NCBI GenBank assembly: GCA_031411995.1
Contig: JANOCD010000048.1
Coordinates: forward strand, 1-64,000
Origin: Rudanella sp031411995
Lineage (GTDB): Bacteria; Bacteroidota; Bacteroidia; Cytophagales; Spirosomataceae
DNA length: 64,000 nucleotides
Direction: 5' to 3'
Part shown: positions 24,402 to 33,324 of the stretch, piece after piece
Layout of the letters: each line of letters begins with the position of its first letter
How positions within the stretch are numbered: the first letter of the stretch is position 1
Notes under the pieces: generated by a model
What the model saw: only the letters and a program-made list of their open reading frames with translations
What the model was told of the DNA's origin: nothing
Database searches by the model: none
Position numbers and translations under genes: made by a program

Positions 24402-25400
24402 CTAAAACGTCATCCTCGGCAGCGGGCTAACATCCTGCCCGACAAAATCGCCCTGGTCAAATTTAAATTTTGCCGCCATCGCAATCATGGCGGCATTGTC
24501 TGTACAGTATTCAAAAGCCGGAATAAATACGCGCCAACCCAATTCGTGTCCGGTTTTTTGCAGAGCCTCCCGTAGTCCGCTGTTGGCCGACACGCCCCCG
24601 GCAATGGCAATGTCGCGGATGCTGGTTTCGCGGGCCGCCCGCTTCAGCTTGTTCAGCAAGATCTGCACTAGCGTGTATTGAATACTGGCGCAAATGTCGG
24701 GCAAATTTTGGGCAATAAAGTCGGGGTTAGCTTTAGTTTGGTCACGGAGAAAATACAAAATGGCCGTTTTAATACCGCTAAACGAGAAATCTAAACCGGG
24801 CATTTCACCCAGTGGCAGCCTGAAAGCCAGCGGGTTACCTTGTTTGGCATACTTGTCGATGAGTGGGCCGCCCGGATACGGCAGGTTGAGCAACTTAGCC
24901 GATTTGTCGAAGGCTTCGCCCACGGCATCGTCCTGGGTTTGGCCAATAACTTCCATGTCGAGCGGAGCGCGAACCAGCACAATTTGGGTATGACCCCCGC
25001 TGACAGTCAGGCACAAAAACGGAAACGCCGGGTTGTTTTCACCGATGAAATGGGCCAGTACGTGAGCCTGCATGTGGTTCACTTCGATGAGCGGCACGTT
25101 TAGCCCCAGGGCCAATGCTTTGGCGAACGACGCACCCACGAGCAGCGACCCCAACAGGCCCGGCCCGCGTGTAAAAGCGATGGCATTGAGCGCAGTTTTG
25201 GGTAACTTTGCGTCGGCTAAAGCGCGTTCGACCACCGGCACAATGTGCTGTTGATGAGCGCGGGAAGCCAGTTCGGGCACCACGCCCCCGTATTGTTCGT
25301 GGATGAGTTGTGCGGCAATCACGTTGGAGCAAATCTGGTTGTTAATCAGGACTGCCGCCGATGTTTCGTCGCAGGAGGATTCGATAGCTAATAAATTCAC
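24402..25400 (-). CDS. tsaD: tRNA N6-adenosine threonylcarbamoyltransferase TsaD
   Basis: 332 aa, normal length. N-terminal ATP-binding LAIESSCDETSAAV, metal-binding VNHMQAHVLAHF (His residues), TVSGGHTQIVLV, GEAFDKSAKLLNLPYPGGP and IAGGVSANSGLREAL are all diagnostic of TsaD/Gcp/Kae1. It transfers the threonylcarbamoyl group to A37 of ANN-decoding tRNAs, with TsaB/TsaE encoded elsewhere. Divergent from the TamB-like gene. A TAATTTTG element ends five bases before the ATG, so the transcript may be leaderless or nearly so. Confidence 0.97.
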   Translation of the reverse strand: MNLLAIESSCDETSAAVLINNQICSNVIAAQLIHEQYGGVVPELASRAHQQHIVPVVERALADAKLPKTALNAIAFTRGPGLLGSLLVGASFAKALALGLNVPLIEVNHMQAHVLAHFIGENNPAFPFLCLTVSGGHTQIVLVRAPLDMEVIGQTQDDAVGEAFDKSAKLLNLPYPGGPLIDKYAKQGNPLAFRLPLGEMPGLDFSFSGIKTAILYFLRDQTKANPDFIAQNLPDICASIQYTLVQILLNKLKRAARETSIRDIAIAGGVSANSGLREALQKTGHELGWRVFIPAFEYCTDNAAMIAMAAKFKFDQGDFVGQDVSPLPRMTF

Positions 25401-25404
25401 CGCA

Positions 25405-25421
25405 CAAAATTAATAGATTTG
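25405..25421. promoter_or_regulatory. Back-to-back -7 elements in the tsaD/tamB divergent gap
   Basis: On the minus strand TAATTTTG (25412-25405) points at tsaD, and on the plus strand TAGATTTG (25414-25421) points at the TamB-like gene. Both fit TAnnTTTG exactly and are one base apart. Neither has a clear TTTG at the expected upstream distance, so the assignment is tentative. Confidence 0.45.
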
Positions 25422-25482
25422 TGAATCAGACGTTAGATTATGGATGTTAGACATCCGAAATCCAGCGTCCCAAATCCATAGA

Positions 25483-28400
25483 ATGCGTAATGCCCTCTCT
25501 ATACTGCTGAAAACGGTTCTCTTCGTCCTGATGGGCGCGGTTGGACTGGTATTGGCTGTTGTGATTGGCTTACAAATTCCGGCGATTCAAACAAGAGTGG
25601 TGCGGGAGTTAGCTTTGCGAGTGTCGGCCAAATTGCAGTTACCCATTGATATTCAGCACGTTTCGATCAAATGGTTCGATTCGATGGTGCTGGAAGGGGT
25701 AAGCATCAAAGACACCGAAAAGAAAAACATGATCGACGTGGGGCGGCTTGAGGTCAATTATAGCCTCCGCAACCTGATTGACTCGTCGGCCCACAACATT
25801 CATTTGGATGAGGTGCTGCTTTACCAACCCGATGTTCGGTTGGTGAAACGGCCCAACGGCACCCTCAACATCGACGAACTTATTGACCGCATTGGCGAGC
25901 TTTTGGCCGCCGACACCACGCAGCCAAAAAAACCAGACAACAACGTACCGTTCACCATTGGCAAGGCAACCGTGATTGGGGGTGCGTTTCAGTTCGATGA
26001 TCCCCGCGAACCGTTGATGAACGACCGGCGGCTGTTCGATTATTACCACTTCCGGCTCGAAAAACTCAACGGAAACGTTCGTAATTTTCTCGCCCTCGGC
26101 GATACTATTGCCCTGGAAGGACGCAATATCAAAGCTATTGATCGCGGTTCAGGACTACAGGTTCATAAAATAAACACGCGGTTTTTGTGGTGCGCCAAAA
26201 AAATGGAACTGGCTGATTTAGAAGCTCGTATTAATCAATCGACCATCCGCGAACAGCTTGTATTTTTGTTTGATAGCCCCTCCGCGTTCGGCGATTTCAA
26301 CCGCGAAGTGACCATGATTGGGCGGCTCCGAAACTCTACACTGACCTCCGCCGACCTCGGCTATTTTTCGGAGTATGTCCGCAATCTCCGCGAAACCTGG
26401 ACCATCAACTCCGACTTCGTTGGCACCGTCGATAACTTCAAACTGCAACGTACCGACCTTCGTTTTGGACCCGGTTTGCGGAGTCGGCTGGCAGGCAGCA
26501 TCGGGTTCAAAGGCTTGCCCGACGTGGACAAGATCATAACGGATTTCGCCTTTACGCCCTCGGAAGTCAACATGGCCGACATCCGGCAGTATTATCCGAA
26601 TGAAGACTTCAACAAGATTGTCCAGAAACTGGGCACAGTGGGGTTCAACGCCACATTTGCGGGGCCGTTCGATAATTTTCGCACGGCAGGCACCTTCCGA
26701 ACCGCCATTGGCAACATAACGGGCGATCTGCAATTGAAACTTGGTAACAAACCCGCTCAAACAACATTTGCCGCTACGTTCAAAGGGGATAATTTCGCGC
26801 TCGGCGAGTTAATCGACCAACCCGAACTGATTCAAAAACTCGATGGACAGGGGCGCATCAAGGGCCGGGGTGGGCTTGATCTGACCAAAGCTGACATCGA
26901 CATCGACGGTAAACTGGGCCGGTTTGGGTTCCAGGGATACGACTACCGCAACCTCGTTGTGCGGGGAAATCTCCAGAAAGCGTTTTTCCACGGGCAGGTG
27001 AGTCTCCGCGACCCCAACCTGAGTTTCGACCTTGATGGCGAAAGCGATCTCGGCAGCCCCCGGAATCACTTCGATATTCGCGGCACAGTGCAGGAAGCCG
27101 ACCTCCGAAAATTGGGCTACACCCGCGATTCGCTGACCATAAGCACCAAACTCGACGTGCAGTTGGATGGCAATACCATCGACCAATTAGAGGGCCGGGC
27201 ACACTTCCGCAACGCCACGCTGGTGCTAGACAAACGGCTCCTTACCATTGACACGTTGTCGTTTTTGTCGGCCATTGAACCCAACGGGAGGCTGCTCAAA
27301 GTCGATTCGGATTTTCTGACCGCTGAGTTGCGCGGCAACTTTTTGCCCAACCAAACGGTGCAGGACTTGACGGCCCTCGCAAAAGAGTATGCCCTGTATT
27401 TCACCCGCGACGTTGCCACCCGAAATACTTACTACGACCGGAAAATACGCCTGAAAAGACCGGGGTCAGGCGTTACCCCGGCGAGTCGGTACGACATTCT
27501 GTATCAGTTCGCCATTCGCGATATTCAGCCCCTGCTCGATTTTGGTTTGCCAATGATGCGGGTGGCCACCGGCACCACCATGGAAGGCCGCTTTTCGGTG
27601 GACAAAACGGCCTTGCTAACGGCCACTATCAAAACCGATTCGATCCGGGTAGGCGATGTGCGGCTGGGAGCTACCGAAGCCGACCTGACCACCTCCAAAT
27701 TCGTTGACAACGACGCGGTGCTGGCATCGGTTGTCGTTACCTCGCAGAAGCAGGCCATTGGCACTATTGCCCCCACCGAAAACCTGATGATTGAAGCTGC
27801 CTGGGACGTGGATCATATTGACTTTTCGAGCAGTGTTCAACAACAAAACAGCACCAGTCGAGCTGACCTCAACGGCGAGTTGCGCTTCAAAGGCGACGCG
27901 CTCGACTTAATGTTCCACAACTCGACCCTGCGCGTTTTAGACAGTACCTGGACGGTCAGCCCCGACGGCGTAATGCGTAAAATGGGGAACAATTATACAT
28001 TCACCGATGTCGAATTGTCGCACGGTAATCAGCGGGTTCGGGCTAATGGAAAAATCGGAACCGATTCGCTATCGACACTCCAGCTCAGTGCCGAAAATTT
28101 CCTACTGGAAACACTCAACCCGGTCTTATCCACCAAATTAGCAGGTACACTCACGGGAACGGGTAAGTTGCGCAACGTCTACAAAACGCCCATCATCGAG
28201 AGCGATGTGGTGATAAACCGACTGAAATACGACGACTTTCTGATCGGGAATATTATCGGTGGGGCCGTGTACGACCCGGCCAGTCAGCGGGTTAACATCG
28301 ACACGCGCATCAACCGCGACAATGCCGACATTGTGACCGTTCGCGGGACGTATGCACCCCGCCAGAAGGCCGATGCCTTCGACCTGAAAGCCGTTTTCAC

Positions 28401-30174
28401 CAATACCGACCTTAAAGTGCTCGAACCGTTCACAGAAGGGTTATTTTCCAACATCAATGGCACTGCCAACGGCACCCTCGACCTCGCCGGCTCCATTGAT
28501 TCGCCCGTTTTAAAAGGCGTTCTGGACGTGCAAAAGGGTCGTTTGTTAGTCGATTATTTGAAAGCAGAAGCCAGTTTCGATGACAAAATTTATTTTGGCG
28601 AAGGTGAAATTATTGCCCGCCGACTAACCATCCGCGACCCCCTCGGCAACATTATGAACCTGCGGGGCGGTGTTTACCACGACCGTTTCCGGTTTTTCCA
28701 GCTTCGATTCGATGCCGACTTGCGCAATTTCCGCATCATGAATACGGCGGCAAAAGACAACGACCTATTCTACGGAGCCGCCGTCGTAACGGGCAAAGCC
28801 GAACTCTACGGCCCCATCGACAACCTGACCATCCGGGCCGACGTAACGAGCAACAAGGGCACCCGGATTTTCATCCCGCTCGATGCCGCTGCCACGGTTT
28901 CATCGTCGGAAAATGACTTTATTGAGTTCGTCAACCGCGTGCCGGTTTCAACAACGGCCACTTCGACAACGGCAACAGTCGCTGCTTCGACAACGGCTGT
29001 CCTTTCTGGTGCCAACAACCCCGAAACCACGTTCAATTTGTCAGGTATCAAAATGGATTTCAACCTCGACATCACGCCCGATGCCTACTGCGAAATTCAG
29101 TTGGATCGGCAAACGGGCGACATTATCAAGTCGAATGGCGCGGGCCGGATCAACATGCGGATTGACACTAAGGGCGACTTTTCGATGACGGGGAATTACG
29201 AAATTCAACAGGGAGAATACACCTTTACGTTTGAAAATGTCATTAACAAACGGTTCCAGATTCGGCCAAACAGCCGCATTACGTGGACGGGTGACCCCTA
29301 CCGCGCACTGCTCGATGTGACGGCGGCTTATACCCAATACACCTCCCTGAAACCCCTGCTGACGAGTTTCAACAGCCAGGCACCCACCAGCAACAACAGT
29401 GATGGCAACCGGCGGTATCCCGTCGATTTGATCATTAACCTGGATGGCGAACTGGAGTCGCCTGCGGTAACCTATGACCTTGAAATCAAGGAGTACCCGG
29501 CTTCGTCGGACTTCCGGCAGGCCGTGACCGCCTTTGCTGCGCGGCTCGATGCCAACGAGCAGGAACTAACCCGGCAGGTGAGCAGTGTGTTGTTGTTCAA
29601 CCAGTTACTGCCCGAAGGCTCGGGTCTGTTCGATCAGACAAATGTGAATAATGGCCTGTATAATAGCGTGAGTGAGTTGATCTCGAACCAGATCAGCCGG
29701 ATTGCCTCTAACTTAGACAAGAACCTCGATGTGGGGGTTTCGTTCGGGGGATTTTCGGGGAGCAACACCAATGAGAATCTGCTCAATAACTTGCAATTGC
29801 GCTTTTCGTACCGTTTTCTGAACGACCGCTTCCGCATCAGCCGCGACGGTGGATTCACCTATGGACAGAATGAAACGGGACAAGCCCAAACCAGCGCGGC
29901 CAGTTTATTAGGCGAATGGACGCTCGAATATTGGGTAACGCCCGATGGTCGGTTCCGGGCCAAAATGTATAACCGCAATCAGCAGAGTGCCTTAAATCAG
30001 GGAGCACTAAACTCTACGCTCACCACGGGCGGAGGACTGAGTTTCCTCTATACCCGAACCTTCAACCGGATTTTCGGCCCGGCTCGTAAACCCACACCCG
30101 GCGTACCCACATCAACTGCTGTCGAAAAAACGGATCTCACTCCAGGCAGTGAGAAAACGGCAATGGACCAGTAA
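25483..30174 (+). CDS. TamB/DUF490-family inner-membrane-anchored AsmA-like protein
   Basis: 1,563 aa from ATG 25483. One N-terminal membrane anchor (about residues 5-33, ILLKTVLFVLMGAVGLVLAVVIG), then AsmA/TamB-type beta-rich repeats starting IQHVSIKWFDSMVLEGVSI. The C-terminal 400 or so residues form the TamB domain (GRINMRIDTKGDFSMTGNYE, GEYTFTFENVINKRFQI, TWTGDPYRALLDVTAAY, RFSYRFLNDRFRISRDGGF). Known: TamB and relatives bridge the two membranes and act in outer-membrane protein assembly and phospholipid transport. No tamA-like gene is adjacent. A Thr/Ala/Ser-rich insert (about 1155-1185, TTATSTTATVAASTTA) interrupts the C-terminal part. Confidence 0.93.
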   Translation: MRNALSILLKTVLFVLMGAVGLVLAVVIGLQIPAIQTRVVRELALRVSAKLQLPIDIQHVSIKWFDSMVLEGVSIKDTEKKNMIDVGRLEVNYSLRNLIDSSAHNIHLDEVLLYQPDVRLVKRPNGTLNIDELIDRIGELLAADTTQPKKPDNNVPFTIGKATVIGGAFQFDDPREPLMNDRRLFDYYHFRLEKLNGNVRNFLALGDTIALEGRNIKAIDRGSGLQVHKINTRFLWCAKKMELADLEARINQSTIREQLVFLFDSPSAFGDFNREVTMIGRLRNSTLTSADLGYFSEYVRNLRETWTINSDFVGTVDNFKLQRTDLRFGPGLRSRLAGSIGFKGLPDVDKIITDFAFTPSEVNMADIRQYYPNEDFNKIVQKLGTVGFNATFAGPFDNFRTAGTFRTAIGNITGDLQLKLGNKPAQTTFAATFKGDNFALGELIDQPELIQKLDGQGRIKGRGGLDLTKADIDIDGKLGRFGFQGYDYRNLVVRGNLQKAFFHGQVSLRDPNLSFDLDGESDLGSPRNHFDIRGTVQEADLRKLGYTRDSLTISTKLDVQLDGNTIDQLEGRAHFRNATLVLDKRLLTIDTLSFLSAIEPNGRLLKVDSDFLTAELRGNFLPNQTVQDLTALAKEYALYFTRDVATRNTYYDRKIRLKRPGSGVTPASRYDILYQFAIRDIQPLLDFGLPMMRVATGTTMEGRFSVDKTALLTATIKTDSIRVGDVRLGATEADLTTSKFVDNDAVLASVVVTSQKQAIGTIAPTENLMIEAAWDVDHIDFSSSVQQQNSTSRADLNGELRFKGDALDLMFHNSTLRVLDSTWTVSPDGVMRKMGNNYTFTDVELSHGNQRVRANGKIGTDSLSTLQLSAENFLLETLNPVLSTKLAGTLTGTGKLRNVYKTPIIESDVVINRLKYDDFLIGNIIGGAVYDPASQRVNIDTRINRDNADIVTVRGTYAPRQKADAFDLKAVFTNTDLKVLEPFTEGLFSNINGTANGTLDLAGSIDSPVLKGVLDVQKGRLLVDYLKAEASFDDKIYFGEGEIIARRLTIRDPLGNIMNLRGGVYHDRFRFFQLRFDADLRNFRIMNTAAKDNDLFYGAAVVTGKAELYGPIDNLTIRADVTSNKGTRIFIPLDAAATVSSSENDFIEFVNRVPVSTTATSTTATVAASTTAVLSGANNPETTFNLSGIKMDFNLDITPDAYCEIQLDRQTGDIIKSNGAGRINMRIDTKGDFSMTGNYEIQQGEYTFTFENVINKRFQIRPNSRITWTGDPYRALLDVTAAYTQYTSLKPLLTSFNSQAPTSNNSDGNRRYPVDLIINLDGELESPAVTYDLEIKEYPASSDFRQAVTAFAARLDANEQELTRQVSSVLLFNQLLPEGSGLFDQTNVNNGLYNSVSELISNQISRIASNLDKNLDVGVSFGGFSGSNTNENLLNNLQLRFSYRFLNDRFRISRDGGFTYGQNETGQAQTSAASLLGEWTLEYWVTPDGRFRAKMYNRNQQSALNQGALNSTLTTGGGLSFLYTRTFNRIFGPARKPTPGVPTSTAVEKTDLTPGSEKTAMDQ

Positions 30175-30179
30175 ACTGA

Positions 30180-30731
30180 TCAGTTTAGAACTTCCTTTAT
30201 TTCCTGTTCCACGGCCAGAAAATGGGTCGTTTCCCCCTGACTGTTCCGGAGTGGGTCAATAGCAATTCGACACAGGTAAGACTCCCCATTTTTACGGCGA
30301 TTCCGAATCGTCAGCCCAATCGATTTAGCCTGTTTCAGCCGTTCATTGGCACGGCGCAAGATCTGCTCGTTTGTGTCGGTTCCTCGCAAAAAACCGAGCG
30401 TTTGACTCATCACTTCAGCGTTTGTATAGCCCGTGAGGGTAAGAAAATTATGGCTTGTCCAGAGAATGCTTTTCGATAGGTCAGTGAGCACCAACGTGAG
30501 GCCGCCATTCAGACTTTTCAGGTAATATCGGCGTTGTTGGCGGGTAAGTTTCCAGTCGAAAATGCAGCACAGTCGTTCAAACAACTCCACTTCCCGTTCT
30601 CTGGCCCGGCGTTGAGCCTCTTCGAGCAACATAATTTCCAGACTGGCTACTGGAAACGGTCGGCAACCCTCCAACTGAGATGGTCGCATCGACCGATTCA
30701 GCATTTCGATATATGATTCCAAAACGTTCAT
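30180..30731 (-). CDS. PAS protein with LOV-like sequence but no photoactive Cys
   Basis: 183 aa from ATG 30731 (MNVLESYIEM), set by the promoter upstream. The N-terminal half is helical. A PAS domain spans about 80-183: ILWTSHNFLTLTGYTNAEV, GFLRGTDTNEQILRRANERL, LTIRNRRKNGESYLCRIAID, HFLAVEQEI. The GTDTNEQ and NRRKNGESY blocks follow LOV-domain layout, but the flavin-adduct motif GxNCRFLQ is SQTLGFLR here, so the Cys is Leu. No output domain follows. Inference: non-photochemical small-ligand or protein-interaction PAS. Confidence 0.8.
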   Translation of the reverse strand: MNVLESYIEMLNRSMRPSQLEGCRPFPVASLEIMLLEEAQRRAREREVELFERLCCIFDWKLTRQQRRYYLKSLNGGLTLVLTDLSKSILWTSHNFLTLTGYTNAEVMSQTLGFLRGTDTNEQILRRANERLKQAKSIGLTIRNRRKNGESYLCRIAIDPLRNSQGETTHFLAVEQEIKEVLN

Positions 30732-30761
30732 AGTATTGGTATTTTTGTGTGACACCAAGTT

Positions 30762-30793
30762 GAAATTTAAGGAGCTATCTAGTCTATAACAAA
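30762..30793 (-). promoter_or_regulatory. Promoter of the PAS gene
   Basis: Minus strand: TTTG (30793-30790), 20 nt, TAAATTTC (30769-30762), one mismatch from TAnnTTTG. The implied leader to the ATG at 30731 is about 25 nt. Confidence 0.55.
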
Positions 30794-30898
30794 TTTTTTT
30801 GACGGAATAATTCGGTGGTTCTCAAACGTATATGCCTTAAAACAACCTGTTTTAGGACATTTTGGGTTATACGTTTCAAATTTTTTTTGGATCTATAC

Positions 30899-30929
30899 TT
30901 GCATTGAAATAGTCATAGCCCTACTTTTG
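30899..30929 (+). promoter_or_regulatory. Promoter of tRNA-Asp
   Basis: TTG (30899-30901), 20 nt, TACTTTTG (30922-30929): the Bacteroidota housekeeping pattern with a perfect TAnnTTTG. Expected start near 30936, about 45 nt before the mature tRNA end. Confidence 0.65.
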
Positions 30930-30979
30930 CACCACGATAAACGAAAACGGCAACGTTCAGGACATCGCAAAATCAAATT

Positions 30980-31053
30980 GGTTTGGTAGTTCAGTTGGTT
31001 AGAATGCCGCCCTGTCACGGCGGAGGTCGCGGGTTCGAGTCCCGTCCAGACCG
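30980..31053 (+). tRNA. tRNA-Asp (GTC)
   Basis: 74 nt. Acceptor GGTTTGG (30980-30986) pairs with CCAGACC (31046-31052) with one G-T wobble; the discriminator is G and CCA is not encoded. D-arm AGTTCAGTTGGTT; anticodon stem CCGCC/GGCGG enclosing CTGTCAC with anticodon GTC at 31014-31016; T-arm GCGGGTTCGAGTCCCGT. It has its own promoter and an intrinsic terminator, so it is a single-gene transcript. Confidence 0.97.
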
Positions 31054-31057
31054 CTCG

Positions 31058-31091
31058 AAAGCCCCTCAGTTTTGCTGAGGGGCTTTTTTTT
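31058..31091 (+). terminator. Intrinsic terminator of tRNA-Asp
   Basis: AAAGCCCCTCAG (31058-31069), loop TTTTG, CTGAGGGGCTTT (31075-31086), continuing into an unbroken T run to 31091. A textbook strong intrinsic terminator. Confidence 0.95.
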
Positions 31092-31121
31092 GTGGATTAT
31101 GTTGACGTGAAAAATTAACCA

Positions 31122-31625
31122 TCACAACAACGCCACCCGCTTTCCCAACGCAGTGGCCATCCGTTGTAGCGTATCCGTTTTGGGAACTACTACGTTCCGC
31201 TCCACTTTACTTACATATTGCTTGGTGGAGCCTATACGCCGGGCCAAATCTTGCTGACTAATCCGGGCCTGATGCCGGGCCTGGCTGATTGTCTCGCCTA
31301 ACGTTTGGGAATCGAGCATGGCTACATCGAGCAAGCGGCTTTCCTGATAGGTTACGAGCCGGTCAAAGTCAATAGCTTCATCACGCTCTACCCCGTCGAA
31401 GGTAAACTGAAACCGAACTGTGGGCCATTCTAGCCTACCCTCGGTGGCGCGAACGCTTTTAAAATCGTCCCACCTGGCCAGTTGCTGATAAATAGGATTA
31501 TCTGATTTGCCCCACTGCTCTATATCCGTGGCATAGTCATTTTCTCGTACCTCCCCATTTGACCAGAGCGTAACAATACGATACGGTAAAACCGATAGAA
31601 CACTCACGATCTCGGGGACACTCAT
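31122..31625 (-). CDS. DUF2442-like plus XRE HTH protein (antitoxin-like)
   Basis: 167 aa from ATG 31625, whose ATGA overlaps the stop of the DUF4160 gene; an upstream in-frame start (31652) would overlap it by 31 bp. The N-terminal half (PYRIVTLWSNGEVRENDY, WPTVRFQFTFDGVERDEAIDFDRLV) resembles DUF2442. The C-terminal half is a Cro/C1-type HTH (ETISQARHQARISQQDLARR, IGSTKQYVSKVERN, TLQRMATALGK). The DUF4160 plus DUF2442/XRE pairing is widely seen and regarded as toxin-antitoxin-like. A palindrome upstream of the pair is a natural operator for this HTH. Confidence 0.85.
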   Translation of the reverse strand: MSVPEIVSVLSVLPYRIVTLWSNGEVRENDYATDIEQWGKSDNPIYQQLARWDDFKSVRATEGRLEWPTVRFQFTFDGVERDEAIDFDRLVTYQESRLLDVAMLDSQTLGETISQARHQARISQQDLARRIGSTKQYVSKVERNVVVPKTDTLQRMATALGKRVALL

Positions 31626-31861
31626 CGGGTTGATTGGTTTTTCAGATTCCATAAAGCAAGTAATTTGGTTTGGTTGGCCAGTACGTACTCACGGGCAATA
31701 CGCAATTTCTTGCCGGGCAAATCCCCGGAATAAACGTTACCCGTCTTGATCTCGATCAGCACTTCATATTCAGCATAAATCGCGTGTATATGAGGTGGGT
31801 TATGATCTTTCGAATAAACTTCTATTTTGATGTTTCCCGCTAAGATGATTACCGTTGGCAT
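31622..31861 (-). CDS. DUF4160 family protein (putative toxin partner)
   Basis: 79 aa, full family length. GNIKIEVYSKDHNPPHIHAIYAEYEVLIEIKTG is the diagnostic DUF4160 block with PPHIHA, followed by KKLRIAREYVLANQTKLLALW. First gene of the pair; the next gene starts within its stop codon. The biochemical function of DUF4160 is not established; a toxin role is inferred from the pairing with an XRE protein. Confidence 0.88.
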   Translation of the reverse strand: MPTVIILAGNIKIEVYSKDHNPPHIHAIYAEYEVLIEIKTGNVYSGDLPGKKLRIAREYVLANQTKLLALWNLKNQSTR

Positions 31862-31871
31862 AGCGGGCTAA

Positions 31872-31893
31872 AAGTAATCAGACTTGATTACTT
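31872..31893. promoter_or_regulatory. 22-bp palindromic operator candidate for the DUF4160-XRE pair
   Basis: AAGTAATCA-GACT-TGATTACTT: perfect 9-bp arms with a 4-bp centre, ending 11 bp before the DUF4160 ATG (31861). Size and position fit autoregulation by the pair's HTH protein. Confidence 0.6.
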
Positions 31894-32031
31894 CATAACA
31901 ATCCTCAAAACCTTAAAATTTCCAATTATGCTACAAATCTGATACACTAACCAAATACACCTTCTTAATACATTGACAATCAGCCGTCCAATGTAGTCCC
32001 CTTCAGATCGTTCGAACCGTGAAACTTCCCC

Positions 32032-33279
32032 CTACTGCCGCGCCCAGATTACCTCGGTCAGGTCGTCGGCTAATTTGTTGAGATCGATTTCGGTGCGGGT
32101 GCGGTTGGTGGTCAGCACCTGCTCTACCATGTCGGCGGGGAGTTTGGCGGCTCCGTGGTAGGCTCCCAGAATGGCCCCGATTACGGCCCCGCTCGTGTCG
32201 TTGTCGCGGCCAAAGTTGATGGCGAATTCGAGGCTCTTCCGAAAGTCAAACTGCCCGTAGAGCATCGCCGTGAGCGTGATCTGAAAAATCTCCCCCGACA
32301 TCAGGGGCAACTCCTGATTGTATTCATCCAGCAACGTAAACGCATAGTGTCGCCGGGCCAGTTCAAGCGTGTCGGCGTGGCCCGTGCGCGGATACACCAA
32401 CGGCAATCGGTTTTGGGCCGTGGGTGTCCATTGGCTCGCTTTATAGGCCACAGTTCGTGCGCGTTGCAAAAACCGATAAGCCGCCCGACCGACTAATCGG
32501 CTTTTGTAATACTGCTGCGGGTCAACGTCGCGCACCACGCTCAAAATAGACTCCGGTGTCGCATCGGGACTCATAGCCGCCGACACCAGCGCACCCGTCA
32601 ACGCACTCACATCGCGGGCGTAGCCCAAATCGAACAGCGTTAGTTTAAACGTTTCGGCATAGGCCCGGTTGGGCTGACCGGGAAAAAACGCACCCAAAGC
32701 CGGGGCATAGAGCATCCCCGCGCAGGTCATTTCGCCCCCGTAAAAACCGCTGAGGGCATCCGAATAGGCAGGCCAATCCAATGCTGCGTAGGGCTTGGCT
32801 ACTTTTGCCCACTCCTGCAACCACGCCATTCTGAGCGTGTTAGCCTCAAACGGAGCCGGGTCGTCGCCGGGCGTATTTTTGAGCCGCTGCACATCAGCGC
32901 GGTATTGGGTCAAGATGTAGTTGGCAAAGGCGCGGGCATCGAGCGGGTTTTTGCCGTTGCGTTGCGTGAGCAGATAGCCTACAGCGAGTTTCTTCCAGCG
33001 CGTATCGTCGGTGGTGCCGCCAGCGGGCAGGTTCATATACCAGGTTCCCTCCGCCGATGGTTCGCGCACCATCGAATCGAGCCGATTCACGGAGCCGTAC
33101 ATGGTGCCGATCATCTCCCGCGACCACATTTCGGTGGGGGCACCCATTGCATCGCCAATCGCCGACCCGACCAGCATTCCCAGCACCTTATCGTGGAGTT
33201 GAGCGCGAGTCAGGCGGGCGGTTTGGGCGTTGGCATATGAAAGTAAAAAACTGAAAATCAGAAAATTTAGAAGGCGCAT
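32032..33279 (-). CDS. Secreted ADP-ribosylglycohydrolase-family protein
   Basis: 415 aa from ATG 33279 (MRLLNFLIFSFLLSYANAQ, a signal peptide). Family signatures: KVLGMLVGSAIGDAMGAPTE near the N-terminus, AGGTTDDTRW and C-terminal FGRDNDTSGAVIGAILGAYHG, which supply the di-magnesium site (TDD and ND-S-type residues). Known family members remove ADP-ribose from proteins in the cytosol; a Sec signal places this one outside the cytoplasm, where substrates may be other glycosides or crystallin-like ligands. Starts 45 bp after the M28 peptidase gene ends, on the same strand. Confidence 0.9.
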   Translation of the reverse strand: MRLLNFLIFSFLLSYANAQTARLTRAQLHDKVLGMLVGSAIGDAMGAPTEMWSREMIGTMYGSVNRLDSMVREPSAEGTWYMNLPAGGTTDDTRWKKLAVGYLLTQRNGKNPLDARAFANYILTQYRADVQRLKNTPGDDPAPFEANTLRMAWLQEWAKVAKPYAALDWPAYSDALSGFYGGEMTCAGMLYAPALGAFFPGQPNRAYAETFKLTLFDLGYARDVSALTGALVSAAMSPDATPESILSVVRDVDPQQYYKSRLVGRAAYRFLQRARTVAYKASQWTPTAQNRLPLVYPRTGHADTLELARRHYAFTLLDEYNQELPLMSGEIFQITLTAMLYGQFDFRKSLEFAINFGRDNDTSGAVIGAILGAYHGAAKLPADMVEQVLTTNRTRTEIDLNKLADDLTEVIWARQ

Positions 33280-33324
33280 AAATGGGAATGGAAAACTGTT
33301 AGCTCTTATCACTGCTCACTGCCC

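Noticed and set aside
30980..31053. tRNA-Asp as an attachment site of an island
   Set aside because: No repeat of the tRNA 3' end and no integrase found within the window.
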